The translations under genes were made by a program, and so were the position numbers. The notes under the pieces were generated by a model that saw only the letters and a list, made by a program, of their open reading frames with translations, did no database searches and was not told the origin of the DNA. A stretch of DNA of 64,000 nt from Rhodobacter sp. (GTDB taxonomy: Bacteria > Pseudomonadota > Alphaproteobacteria > Rhodobacterales > Rhodobacteraceae). The DNA is taken from the NCBI GenBank assembly GCA_030065095.1, contig JASJDP010000016.1:1-64000 (forward strand). Direction: 5' to 3'. The stretch's first letter is position 1. Each line of letters begins with the position of its first letter. This document shows positions 36,378 through 45,035 of the stretch, piece by piece.

Positions 36378-38563
36378 TGGCGGTGCAACCGAGCTTCCGG
36401 CTGGACCCGATCACCGGGTGGCGCGTGGCCCATAGCGATGGCATCGCCTGGAACCGGGCCGGTGCCCGCCTGGCGCAGCGGCCCGGCGATATCCGGCCCA
36501 TCGACGACCCCAGCGGCGACCTGGGCGGGCGCGCGATGCCGCGCCGGCTTGCCGCGGGCCCGGGCGGGCAGCTTTATCTGATCACGTCACAGGGCCGGCT
36601 GGTCTGGTACGATCCCTGCACCGAACGGTTTGCGCCGATGCCCTGCGGTCAGGACGGGCGGCTCGGTCTTGCCGACCCGATTGCGCTGAGCGTCACGCCC
36701 GGGGGCGAACTGCTTGTCCTCGACGCCGTGTCGCGCATGGTAACGGTCTATTGGCTCGCCGACTGGCGTCTGCGGCGGCATATCGGGCCGCTGGTTGCGG
36801 TCGACGGCGACCTCCGCCCGACAACGCAGCGCCTGCAGGTCGATCCGGCCACCGGGCGCCCGGACGGAACCCTTGACCTGCCCGCCGATGCCTGGGAACC
36901 GCGCGACGTCGCCGCGCTGCCCGACGGCCGCGTCGCGGTCAGCGACCGGCGGACGGGCAGGGTGGCCTTCTTCGATGCGCGCGGCTGTCTGCTTTTCGCC
37001 AGCGACGGCGGTTCGGAAGATCATCTGCCGCTTCGGGGCCCCGACGCGCTCGCCGTCGGTTCCGACGGCGAGATCTTCGTGCTCGAGGTCGACGGGCCGG
37101 CGATTGCGCGGCTCGACCGCGATGGACGGATAACGGCGCGAAGCGATGACGGAGCGGGATTGCCCGACCCGATCGAGGCGGCGTCCCTTGCGGTTGACCG
37201 TGACGGCACCATCTGGGTGTCCTCCCGGATGCCGGGCGCGGCGGTGCCGCATTTCTGCGCGCCTTCGGGACGGATCGCCCCGTTCGCCGGCGGGCTTCAG
37301 GTGCCGCCGGAATGCGATCTGCTCGCCTTCGACCCGGACGGGCACGCCCTGTTGGGCACCCCGCGTCAGCCCTGCCTGCTGCGATCGGAACAGGTTGCGC
37401 GGCTGGACAGGGGAGAGATCGTCTTTGACCGGCTCGACGGCGGGCGCGCGGCGACGGTCTGGGACCGTGTGCGGTTGGAGGCCGAGATCCCCGAGGGCGC
37501 GACGCTTCGATTGTTTGCCTATACCAGCGACAGCGCGCTTGATGCGGTCAGCCTTGCCGCTCTTCCCGCCAGCGCCTGGATCTCGACCGGCCTCAGCGCG
37601 CGCGACGGACGGGCGGTGGCTGCTGTCCGGACCACGCCGGGGCGGTATCTGTGGCTGCGGTTGGAATTCGCCGGCGACGGAACCGCGACGCCTGTGCTCG
37701 GCGCCCTGACCGTTACCTATCCACGCCAGTCCTCGGCGCGCCACTTGCCCGCCGCGTGGTCGTCCGAACCGCAAAGCGCCGACTTCCTGGCGCGGTTCAT
37801 GCTGCTTTTCGACGAGGTGCGCGCCGACGCCCTGCAGCCGCTGAACACGCTGGCCGCACTGATCGATCCGATGGCGACCCCGGCGGCCGAGATGGGCGCG
37901 CACGGCCCGGACTTCCTCGATTGGCTGGCGGGTTGGATCGGATTGTCGCTCGACCGAAACTGGCCGGCCGAGCGCCGCCGCCAACTGGTGGCCGAGGCGC
38001 CCGCGCTGTTCCGCATCCGCGGCACCGTCGAGGGACTGCGCCGGACCGTCGAGATCTATACCGGGCTCGACCCGCGCCTCGTCGAACATTACCGCATGCG
38101 CCGCTGGCTTACGCTCGACGAAAGCCGGCTCGACGGATCCGAGGCGCTCTGGGGGCCCGACATGATCCGGCGGCTCGAGCTTGACAGCTATGCCGAGATC
38201 GGCCGCTTCGCGCTTGTCGACGGCGGTGATCCGCTGACGGATCCGGTCGCCGTCTTTGCCCATCGCGCCACGGTCTACGTGCCGGTCTCAGAGGATTTCT
38301 CGGACGCCGATCTTGCCGGGCTGGAGGCGGTGGTGGACGCCGCGCGGCCCGCGCATGTGGCGGTCGACGTGCGGGTGATGCGGCCGCAATTCGTCATTGG
38401 CTGCGACACGCTGTTGGGCGTGAACACGGTCCTCGGCAGCGGCATCCAGACGGCTGTCACGGATGCCTCGATCCTCGGCGAGGATATCCGCCTCGCCGGC
38501 CCGCCACACGCTCTTTCGCTAAGCCCCGGCACCCGCCTGGGCATTGACACAACCCTAGACTGA
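36377..38563 (+). CDS. eCIS baseplate tail protein I-like with N-terminal propeller-like region (Pvc12-like)
   Basis: A 728-residue protein. Residues about 20-330 hold NHL/propeller-like repeats ('RRLAAGPGGQLYLITSQGRLVWYDPC', 'ALPDGRVAVSDRRTGRVAFFD', 'ALAVGSDGEIFVLEVDG'). About residues 460-580 match the phage tail protein I family: 'FLARFMLLFDEVRADALQPLNTLAALIDP' and 'DFLDWLAGWIGLSLDRNWP...RRRQLVAEAPALFRIRGTVEGLRRTVEIYTG' regions. It completes the wedge and probably anchors the fibres encoded next. Confidence 0.87.
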   Translation: MAVQPSFRLDPITGWRVAHSDGIAWNRAGARLAQRPGDIRPIDDPSGDLGGRAMPRRLAAGPGGQLYLITSQGRLVWYDPCTERFAPMPCGQDGRLGLADPIALSVTPGGELLVLDAVSRMVTVYWLADWRLRRHIGPLVAVDGDLRPTTQRLQVDPATGRPDGTLDLPADAWEPRDVAALPDGRVAVSDRRTGRVAFFDARGCLLFASDGGSEDHLPLRGPDALAVGSDGEIFVLEVDGPAIARLDRDGRITARSDDGAGLPDPIEAASLAVDRDGTIWVSSRMPGAAVPHFCAPSGRIAPFAGGLQVPPECDLLAFDPDGHALLGTPRQPCLLRSEQVARLDRGEIVFDRLDGGRAATVWDRVRLEAEIPEGATLRLFAYTSDSALDAVSLAALPASAWISTGLSARDGRAVAAVRTTPGRYLWLRLEFAGDGTATPVLGALTVTYPRQSSARHLPAAWSSEPQSADFLARFMLLFDEVRADALQPLNTLAALIDPMATPAAEMGAHGPDFLDWLAGWIGLSLDRNWPAERRRQLVAEAPALFRIRGTVEGLRRTVEIYTGLDPRLVEHYRMRRWLTLDESRLDGSEALWGPDMIRRLELDSYAEIGRFALVDGGDPLTDPVAVFAHRATVYVPVSEDFSDADLAGLEAVVDAARPAHVAVDVRVMRPQFVIGCDTLLGVNTVLGSGIQTAVTDASILGEDIRLAGPPHALSLSPGTRLGIDTTLD

Positions 38564-38576
38564 CCAGGAGCCTGCC

Positions 38577-41090
38577 ATGAGCCACGGATGCCAACCGGTC
38601 GAGTGCCCAAGTTGCGATCCCCCGCAACTGGCCCGCAACACGCTCTTCGACGGCAAGCCGATGAGCGCCAAGGATTTTCTGGACGAACAGCTCTATTTCC
38701 TTGGCAAGCACACTCGGCACAACAAGCTGCTGCACGGCTGGGGAACGGTGTGCGGATTGCTCGTGCACGAGCATCCCAACCCGGCCTGCCGCGAACAGTT
38801 CGTGGTGGTCGAGCCGGGCTATGCCATCGACTGTTGCGGCCGCGAGATCCTGGTGCAGGCGCCGGCGATGATCGATCTGCGGCGGCTGTTCCTCGACACC
38901 TGGCGCAGCCGCGAGGGATCGGACGGTGTGCCCGAGCCCGACGCCACGCATCGGATCAGCCTGATCCTGCGCTATGTCGAATGCCCGACCGAGCCGGTGC
39001 CGGCGGTCTTCACCGGCTGCGGAACCGAACAGGATTGCCTGCCCGGCAAACTGGTGGACGGCTACCAGTTCGAGGTTGCGCTCGACCGGCCGGTCACCGA
39101 GCCGGGGCTTGGTCTGGACACGCTGGAGTGGACATCGACGAACAATATCGACCGGGCCACCGCCGTGGCGGTCGATCGCGCAGGCGGGCGGGTCTATGTG
39201 CTGACCGCCGAGGCGCCGTCGGAGTTGCTGGTCCTCGACAGCGGAACCGACGCCATCATCGGCAGCGCAGGCTTTTCGGGCATGCAGGGCCGCGCATTGG
39301 CGCTTAGCCCCGACGGGACGCGGCTTCTTGTGTCTTTGGTGCCGGACGGCGGCGGAGATGCCGAAATCGCCGTGCTCGATGCTGCGGATATTGCCGCGCC
39401 CCCGATCCGGACGCTGGCCGTTCCGGGCGTTGGCGAGACGACCTTCATGGCGTTTCTTGGCGACGGGCGGTTTGCGCTTGCCTCTGCCGACGACGCCATG
39501 CTGCGCGTCTGGGACGACGATGTGGGTGGGGCACCCGATCCGGCAAACCCGACCGAAATCGCCCTTCCGCATGCGGTGGCGGGGATGGTAGCCTCCGCGC
39601 TCGGCGCGCATGCCTACATCCACTATTCCGATGCCGGGTTGCTCAGCGCGCTGCGTCTGACCGATTTGTCCCTGATCGACATGCCGTTCGACGATGCGAG
39701 CGCCCGCGTCGGCGCGGTTGCGGTCACACAGCGCGAGGGGCGTGACCTTCTTGCCCTGATCGACGAAGCCGGCGACAGGCTGCTGCTCCGCGAGGCGGTG
39801 CCCGAGGCGGCAACGGACACCGACCGCCTGGTCGCCGTCGGCGACCCCGTGGAGACTGTCGAGGACCGGCCCGTCGACCTTGTCTTCTCGGACGGTGGCA
39901 CATGGCTTTACGGCCTGTTTGAGACGCCAGCAGGCGAGGCCCGGCTTCGGATGCTGTCTGTCGCCCGGCTGGTTCTCGGGCACACACCTGCGCTCAGCGG
40001 GCCGTTTCCGACACCGCCCGATGCGCGTGCGCTTGCGCTGACCGGCGACAGGCGGCTGCTCGTTGCCTATGCGGGCGGCGATCCGGGCGACGACCCGCGC
40101 GTTCCGGGAGGACTGGCCGAATACACCATCCTAGGCGCGCGCTGTATCGACCGGCTCGACGACGTGCTGGAGCCGTGCCCGACCTGCGACGAGGATGACG
40201 TGCTCGTGCTCGCCACGATCGAGGCCTATCGCTGGGAGGACCCGTTTACCGATGCGGTGATCGACAACCGCGCCGAGCGGCGGCTGCTGCCGTCGACGAG
40301 CCTTCTGGCCGAAATCCTGACCTGCATCGCCGAAAGCGGCGCCGGGCAGGCCGGCGAGCAGGGGCCTCCCGGTCCACAGGGCATTCAGGGCCCCCCCGGA
40401 AATGACGGCGTCAACGGCACCAATGGGACGAACGGAACCAACGGTACCAACGGTACCAACGGAACCAACGGGACCGACGGAGTCGACGGCGAGGGCTTGA
40501 GGGACGATCTTCCGCGCATCGTGGGGATCAACTGGCCGCATGCCGCCACCTTCCAGAAGGATAGCGAGGCCATGGGACGGATCGGCGATCAGGGCGGGCT
40601 GGTGATCGCCTTCGATCCGGAACGCCCGATCCTGGCAGAGACCCTGCACGAGCAATCCGTCCAGCTTCTGCGGCGCAATCCCGAGCAAGGCAGGGACACA
40701 CGGCTCGACATGTACTGCTACTGCAATGTCAGGGTGGTGATCGAACCGTTGCTGATCGAAGCGCAGTGCGGCGAGGAATTCGAGGTCCCGCAAGAGCCCA
40801 GCGAAAATGCCGAGGTAACCGGTGTCCGGCTGCGGGCGATGGGCTCCAACAACGAACCGCTGGAACTGCCCGACGGTACGTATCGCGTGGTGCTCGAAGG
40901 CGATCATATCCTGGGCAGCAAACCCATCGAAATCCGCGATCCGTTCGATCCCGATGCCTCCATCCAGGTGAACCCCGCGCTCGACGCGAACCATTTCGCC
41001 CCCGGTCTGCCGCGGCGCTGTCCGACCGGCGACCGGGTCGAGGGCGGCCGGTTCCTGAGCTGGTTCACAATTGGCGAAGACGACGGCTGA
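38577..41090 (+). CDS. Fibre-like protein 1 with collagen-type repeat
   Basis: An 837-residue protein. Residues about 30-110 are a module ('KDFLDEQLYFLGKHTRHNKLLHGWGTVCGL', 'VEPGYAIDCCGREIL') that recurs in the next two genes. About 180-520 is propeller-like ('GRALALSPDGTRLLVSLVPDG'). Residues 588-638 are Gly-X-Y collagen-like, with six GTN triplets and a GTD. The C-terminal ~190 residues are beta-rich and have several Cys. N-terminal Cys-rich start (CxxxxCxxC). Likely a trimeric receptor-binding or spacer fibre on the baseplate. AGGAG precedes the ATG. Confidence 0.75.
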   Translation: MSHGCQPVECPSCDPPQLARNTLFDGKPMSAKDFLDEQLYFLGKHTRHNKLLHGWGTVCGLLVHEHPNPACREQFVVVEPGYAIDCCGREILVQAPAMIDLRRLFLDTWRSREGSDGVPEPDATHRISLILRYVECPTEPVPAVFTGCGTEQDCLPGKLVDGYQFEVALDRPVTEPGLGLDTLEWTSTNNIDRATAVAVDRAGGRVYVLTAEAPSELLVLDSGTDAIIGSAGFSGMQGRALALSPDGTRLLVSLVPDGGGDAEIAVLDAADIAAPPIRTLAVPGVGETTFMAFLGDGRFALASADDAMLRVWDDDVGGAPDPANPTEIALPHAVAGMVASALGAHAYIHYSDAGLLSALRLTDLSLIDMPFDDASARVGAVAVTQREGRDLLALIDEAGDRLLLREAVPEAATDTDRLVAVGDPVETVEDRPVDLVFSDGGTWLYGLFETPAGEARLRMLSVARLVLGHTPALSGPFPTPPDARALALTGDRRLLVAYAGGDPGDDPRVPGGLAEYTILGARCIDRLDDVLEPCPTCDEDDVLVLATIEAYRWEDPFTDAVIDNRAERRLLPSTSLLAEILTCIAESGAGQAGEQGPPGPQGIQGPPGNDGVNGTNGTNGTNGTNGTNGTNGTDGVDGEGLRDDLPRIVGINWPHAATFQKDSEAMGRIGDQGGLVIAFDPERPILAETLHEQSVQLLRRNPEQGRDTRLDMYCYCNVRVVIEPLLIEAQCGEEFEVPQEPSENAEVTGVRLRAMGSNNEPLELPDGTYRVVLEGDHILGSKPIEIRDPFDPDASIQVNPALDANHFAPGLPRRCPTGDRVEGGRFLSWFTIGEDDG
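40416..40478 (+). repeat. seven tandem 9-bp units encoding (Gly-Thr-Asn)6 Gly-Thr-Asp
   Basis: Seven in-frame copies of GGnACnAAC (last one GAC) within the collagen-like segment of the fibre gene. The third-position variation shows selection on the protein rather than fresh slippage, but copy-number change is plausible. Confidence 0.9.
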
Positions 41091-41110
41091 GCCCGAAAGG
41101 AGCAGGAAAA

Positions 41111-42925
41111 ATGGCGAAGATGACCATCAAGACCGACAGCCGCGATCCCTGTTGCTGTCCGGTATGCACGGGGCTTCAGACGGCCGAGCGCCCGCTTTTC
41201 GGCACCGGACAGACGCTGACGGCGGCGGACCTTACCGCATTGCAGGATTACGTCCTGAAAAAGAACCGGCTGCACAACCGGTTGCAGCACGGCTGGGGCG
41301 TGGTCTGCGGGCTGGAGGTGTTCTGCCACGATTGCGAGGGCTCAGTCACGATCCGGCCCGGCTATGCCATCGACCCCTGCGGCGACGACATCGTCGTGAC
41401 GGACTCAGTGCGTTTCGACGTGATCGAGGCGATCCGGGATTGCCTGCACGTTCAGCGCAAGCGCGGTGACGATTGCGATCCCTGGGTGCCGCCGCGTGAC
41501 GAGGGATGCGACGAGGTGCTGAGCCATTGGTGCATCGCCTTGCGCTACCGCGAAGTCGAAACCGCCGTCGGTCAAAGGCTGACGACGGGCGGTGTCGCCT
41601 GCGAGACGATCGGCAAAGGTATGGGAAGCGGCGGATGCAGCTGCGGCGGTGACTGTGGCTGTGGCGGCGGATCGTCTTGCTGCGGCAAGTGCTGTTCCGC
41701 ACGCACCCCGGCCGTCGCCGAATACCGCCCCACCACGCTGACCGCCAGCAACGCCTGCGCGCCGCGTCGCATTCGCGAATGCTTTGACGTGACGCTGATC
41801 CCCCGCAAGGACCCCTGCCGCCCCCGGATGCCGGAATTCCGCGACCCACAGGGCTCTGAGTCCGTCGGTCTGCAGTCGCTCGGACTGATCGGCTGGCTGA
41901 TCCCCGAGAAGTCGCTACTGCGCAACATCATCGAATGCGTGCTGCGCGATGTTGCGGTGGTGACGAACGCGCTGACGGCCGAAGATAACGCCGTATTCGC
42001 GCAGCTGGCCACGCAGACGCCGACACAACTCGCCGCCGGCAGCCTGCAACTCGACGCCGTGCACGCAGCGATCTGCCGCGCCCGCGGCGCGATCCTGGAG
42101 GCCTTGCAGAACGATCGCGGCACGACGCGCTGCCAGCTTTTACGCGCCACCGCCGACGTGACGCTGCCGCCGCCCGCGCGGGATGCGAACAACGAGATCA
42201 CGGAGGACCGCGCCGAATATTTCGACCGCGCCAAGCAGCGCTCCGCCGATCTGGTCGCAGCCTGGGCTCAGGCCATTCTCGATTGCATCTGCACCGCTTT
42301 CCTGCCGCGCTGCCCCGAGGATCCGTGCGACGACCGGGTCGAGATTGCCTGCGTCAGCGTGCAGGGCGGCAAGATCCTGTCGATCTGCAACCATACCTGC
42401 CGCAAATACGCGGGCGCGTTCCCGTCGACTTTTTACTGGATGTCGCTGGTGCCGGTGATCCCGCTTTTTGCAAAGCTCCTGGCGATGCTCTGCTGTCAGC
42501 CAGACCTGCTGCGGCGCAACTCGCCGCTGGTCAACGATCTGATGCCGCTGCTCGACCGGATCGATCCCACCGGCAACCTGCGGCGCGAGGTCGTGAAGGA
42601 CGACTTCGCCGCGCCGCGCCGCTTGGCCGCGATGGCGGTGGAGTTCTCGAAAGCCCCGGCCGAACCGACGGTTGTCTCGCAGATCGAACGGGCCGTGACG
42701 GCGCTTGTCAGGCCGCCGGCGGACGAGGCCGGTACGACGGACGAAACCGAAAAGCCCGATATGGATGAGCTGCACAAGGAGCTTGCCGCATTGCGTGCCG
42801 ATGTCGACGCACTGAAGGCGGTCAAGGACACCGGCAAGACCGGCACGGCCCCCAGATCAAAGGCCGCCACCAAGGCCAAACCGGGCGCGCGGACGTCACG
42901 GACGAGCAAGCCGCGCAAGGGCTGA
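41111..42925 (+). CDS. Fibre/adaptor-like protein 2, cysteine-rich
   Basis: A 604-residue protein of unknown family. It opens with 'DPCCCPVCTG' and then the shared module (about 33-110: 'LQDYVLKKNRLHNRLQHGWGVVCGLEVF', 'RPGYAIDPCGDDIV'). A glycine/cysteine cluster near residues 175-200 ('GCSCGGDCGCGGGSSCCGKCC') is striking for a cytoplasmically assembled particle and could bind metal. A helical C-terminal half ends in a Lys/Arg/Ala-rich tail ('KAATKAKPGARTSRTSKPRKG'). It lies between two fibre-like genes. GGAGCAGGA precedes the ATG. Confidence 0.6.
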   Translation: MAKMTIKTDSRDPCCCPVCTGLQTAERPLFGTGQTLTAADLTALQDYVLKKNRLHNRLQHGWGVVCGLEVFCHDCEGSVTIRPGYAIDPCGDDIVVTDSVRFDVIEAIRDCLHVQRKRGDDCDPWVPPRDEGCDEVLSHWCIALRYREVETAVGQRLTTGGVACETIGKGMGSGGCSCGGDCGCGGGSSCCGKCCSARTPAVAEYRPTTLTASNACAPRRIRECFDVTLIPRKDPCRPRMPEFRDPQGSESVGLQSLGLIGWLIPEKSLLRNIIECVLRDVAVVTNALTAEDNAVFAQLATQTPTQLAAGSLQLDAVHAAICRARGAILEALQNDRGTTRCQLLRATADVTLPPPARDANNEITEDRAEYFDRAKQRSADLVAAWAQAILDCICTAFLPRCPEDPCDDRVEIACVSVQGGKILSICNHTCRKYAGAFPSTFYWMSLVPVIPLFAKLLAMLCCQPDLLRRNSPLVNDLMPLLDRIDPTGNLRREVVKDDFAAPRRLAAMAVEFSKAPAEPTVVSQIERAVTALVRPPADEAGTTDETEKPDMDELHKELAALRADVDALKAVKDTGKTGTAPRSKAATKAKPGARTSRTSKPRKG

Positions 42926-42947
42926 CTCTCTGCAGGAGGATACTGGA

Positions 42948-45035
42948 ATGAGCAAGGACACCATCGAACGGATGAACTATTTCCAGTTCCAGCAGGTGGG
43001 GGCCGAGGATTTCCGGCTGGAGCAGCTTTATCACCGCGACGCCCGGGCGCGTCACAACCTGGGTCCGCATACCTGGGGGATCGTGCAGGGCTGCGACATC
43101 GTCGAGACCCCGCGCGAGGGTGATGCAGAGTTCGTCGACATCAAGGTCCAGCCGGGCCTTGTGGTCGACGGTTTCGGGCGAAAGACGGTCTTGCTGGACC
43201 CGGTCGCGGTCCCGCCCGAGCTCTTTGCGGTGTACAACACAGAACGCCTGCTGGAGCTTTGGCTGCACTACGACGAGGTATCGCGGCGCGACGAGGACGA
43301 CGACCGCACCACGATCTGCATCGGCGATACCGCCTTCAGCCGCATTGTCGAGACCTACCGGTTCATCGTCGGGACGCTGAGCAGCGAACACGATCCGCTC
43401 ATCGTCGGCGGGCTGGAGGCCAAGCCGGCGCTGCCCGACGGCACCGCAGATGGCGGTGCGCCGATCCTGCCGGATGACAAATCACTTGCCGCCCAGGACT
43501 TTCCGGAACCGCGCTCGGTCGGGTTCTGGCCCGTCAGGCTTGGCAGCGTGCGATGGGACGGCACCGTGGGCAAGTTCCGGGGTGTCGTCGCGCCGGAAGA
43601 TCTGACCACCGGGCGGGTCTATGCCGGCTTTATCGGGTCCAAGTTGCTGTCGGACAGCGGTGCGCTGCGTGTCGCACCGCGCATGCCGCATCCCGACGGC
43701 CCGGACGAGGCCGATTTTGCCACGGTCGAGGGGCGGCTGACCGTCGATGGCCGTGTCGTCGGAAAGGCCGACGCTTACCTGCACGGCGGCATGCTCAGCT
43801 TTCAGTCCACAGGCGGCAGCGACGAAACCGTGCCGCTGACCGTGCGCCGGGTCGCCGATGCCGTCGGCAGCGGCGCCGACCTGCGCGTTCAGATTGGCGA
43901 GGACGCCTCGGCCCAGAACGCCCGGCTGACCGTGGGCACCGTGCTCGATCCGTTCGACGACGATCCGTCGGCGCTGGCGCTGTCGGTGCGGGCCGATGGC
44001 ATGATCGACAGCCCAAGCGGCCGCCTGCGGTTCACCGAAACCGCGCGGCAGGCCATCGACTTCGGCGTCCCCAACGATCCGGATCCAAGCCCCAGGGGGC
44101 TGGGATGGCAGGGCGCGAACCTGTATTCCCGGACCGGCCACAGTTTCTATTGGTATCACCGCGGCGAGCACGTTGATACTGCCGGAGACGCCGGGGCAGG
44201 GGGCGATGTTCTGATGCGGCTGACCCGCGCCGGAGCTCTCGAATTCGGCCAGGAGTTCCGCCAGGTTCTGAACTTCGATGTCGCGGGCCAGTCTTCCGGC
44301 ATCGGCGTGCAGGACGATACGCTCTATTTCCGGTCCGACAAGAACTTCGCCTGGTACCGCGGAGGCGGCCCGGACGACGGCGAGCTGTCGCCGGGCGGCG
44401 GCGCGAGGGCGATGAGCGTCGACAATGCAAGCCGCCTGACGGTCGAGGGCGGGATCATAACGAACGGTCCGGTCCGGTTGCACGGCCAGCGCCTGTCCCT
44501 GCGCGAACCGAACGGGTCCGAAGCCGGCGACCCGCTGGAGATCTACCGCCACCGCGACGGTACGGACCGGCACCATCTCCGGGTGCGGATCGGCAATGAT
44601 TCCGGCGGCGGGGACCGCTTTGCCGTCGGCCCCGAAAACGGCAGCTTCACCGAACGGTTCTGGGTCGACAACCGCGGCGATGCCTTCGTGGGCCGCGATC
44701 TGGAGGTCACCGGCGAGCTGACATCGCGCGGGCACGACGTGTTGATCGATGTGATCACGGGCGAGGAGAATTTGGGCGCAAGCGGGGCCGGCAGCGGCAC
44801 GCGCGATGTTACCGTCACCTCGTCGCGCCTGTCGTCCATCGGCAGTGCCCAGCTGATGGTGGGTCTGTCGGACATCGGAAACAACAACCATGCCGTGGGT
44901 GCGCGCTGGCGGGTACACTGGAACGGGGCTCGGACGATCTCGGGCAACCAGGTCACGTTCCCGGTCAGTTGGCGGATCGAGGATGTCGACGGCGTCCTTA
45001 CCCGCTTTTCCTACATTGCCGTGCTGATGCCGTGA
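42948..45035 (+). CDS. Fibre-like protein 3 (tail-fibre type)
   Basis: A 695-residue protein. The shared module is at about 10-80 ('EDFRLEQLYHRDARARHNLGPHTWGIVQG', 'VQPGLVVDGFGRKTVL'). The middle repeats tail-fibre-like beta segments ('NLYSRTGHSFYWYHRGEHVD' and 'TLYFRSDKNFAWYRGGGPDDG'). The C-terminal ~90 residues after 'GEENLGASGAGSGTRD' form a beta-rich head, the likely receptor-binding end. GGAGGA precedes the ATG; the stop overlaps the next gene (GTGA). Confidence 0.75.
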   Translation: MSKDTIERMNYFQFQQVGAEDFRLEQLYHRDARARHNLGPHTWGIVQGCDIVETPREGDAEFVDIKVQPGLVVDGFGRKTVLLDPVAVPPELFAVYNTERLLELWLHYDEVSRRDEDDDRTTICIGDTAFSRIVETYRFIVGTLSSEHDPLIVGGLEAKPALPDGTADGGAPILPDDKSLAAQDFPEPRSVGFWPVRLGSVRWDGTVGKFRGVVAPEDLTTGRVYAGFIGSKLLSDSGALRVAPRMPHPDGPDEADFATVEGRLTVDGRVVGKADAYLHGGMLSFQSTGGSDETVPLTVRRVADAVGSGADLRVQIGEDASAQNARLTVGTVLDPFDDDPSALALSVRADGMIDSPSGRLRFTETARQAIDFGVPNDPDPSPRGLGWQGANLYSRTGHSFYWYHRGEHVDTAGDAGAGGDVLMRLTRAGALEFGQEFRQVLNFDVAGQSSGIGVQDDTLYFRSDKNFAWYRGGGPDDGELSPGGGARAMSVDNASRLTVEGGIITNGPVRLHGQRLSLREPNGSEAGDPLEIYRHRDGTDRHHLRVRIGNDSGGGDRFAVGPENGSFTERFWVDNRGDAFVGRDLEVTGELTSRGHDVLIDVITGEENLGASGAGSGTRDVTVTSSRLSSIGSAQLMVGLSDIGNNNHAVGARWRVHWNGARTISGNQVTFPVSWRIEDVDGVLTRFSYIAVLMP

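Noticed and set aside
40416-40478. CRISPR-like tandem repeat
   Set aside because: Units are 9 bp without spacers, in frame inside a collagen-like protein segment.
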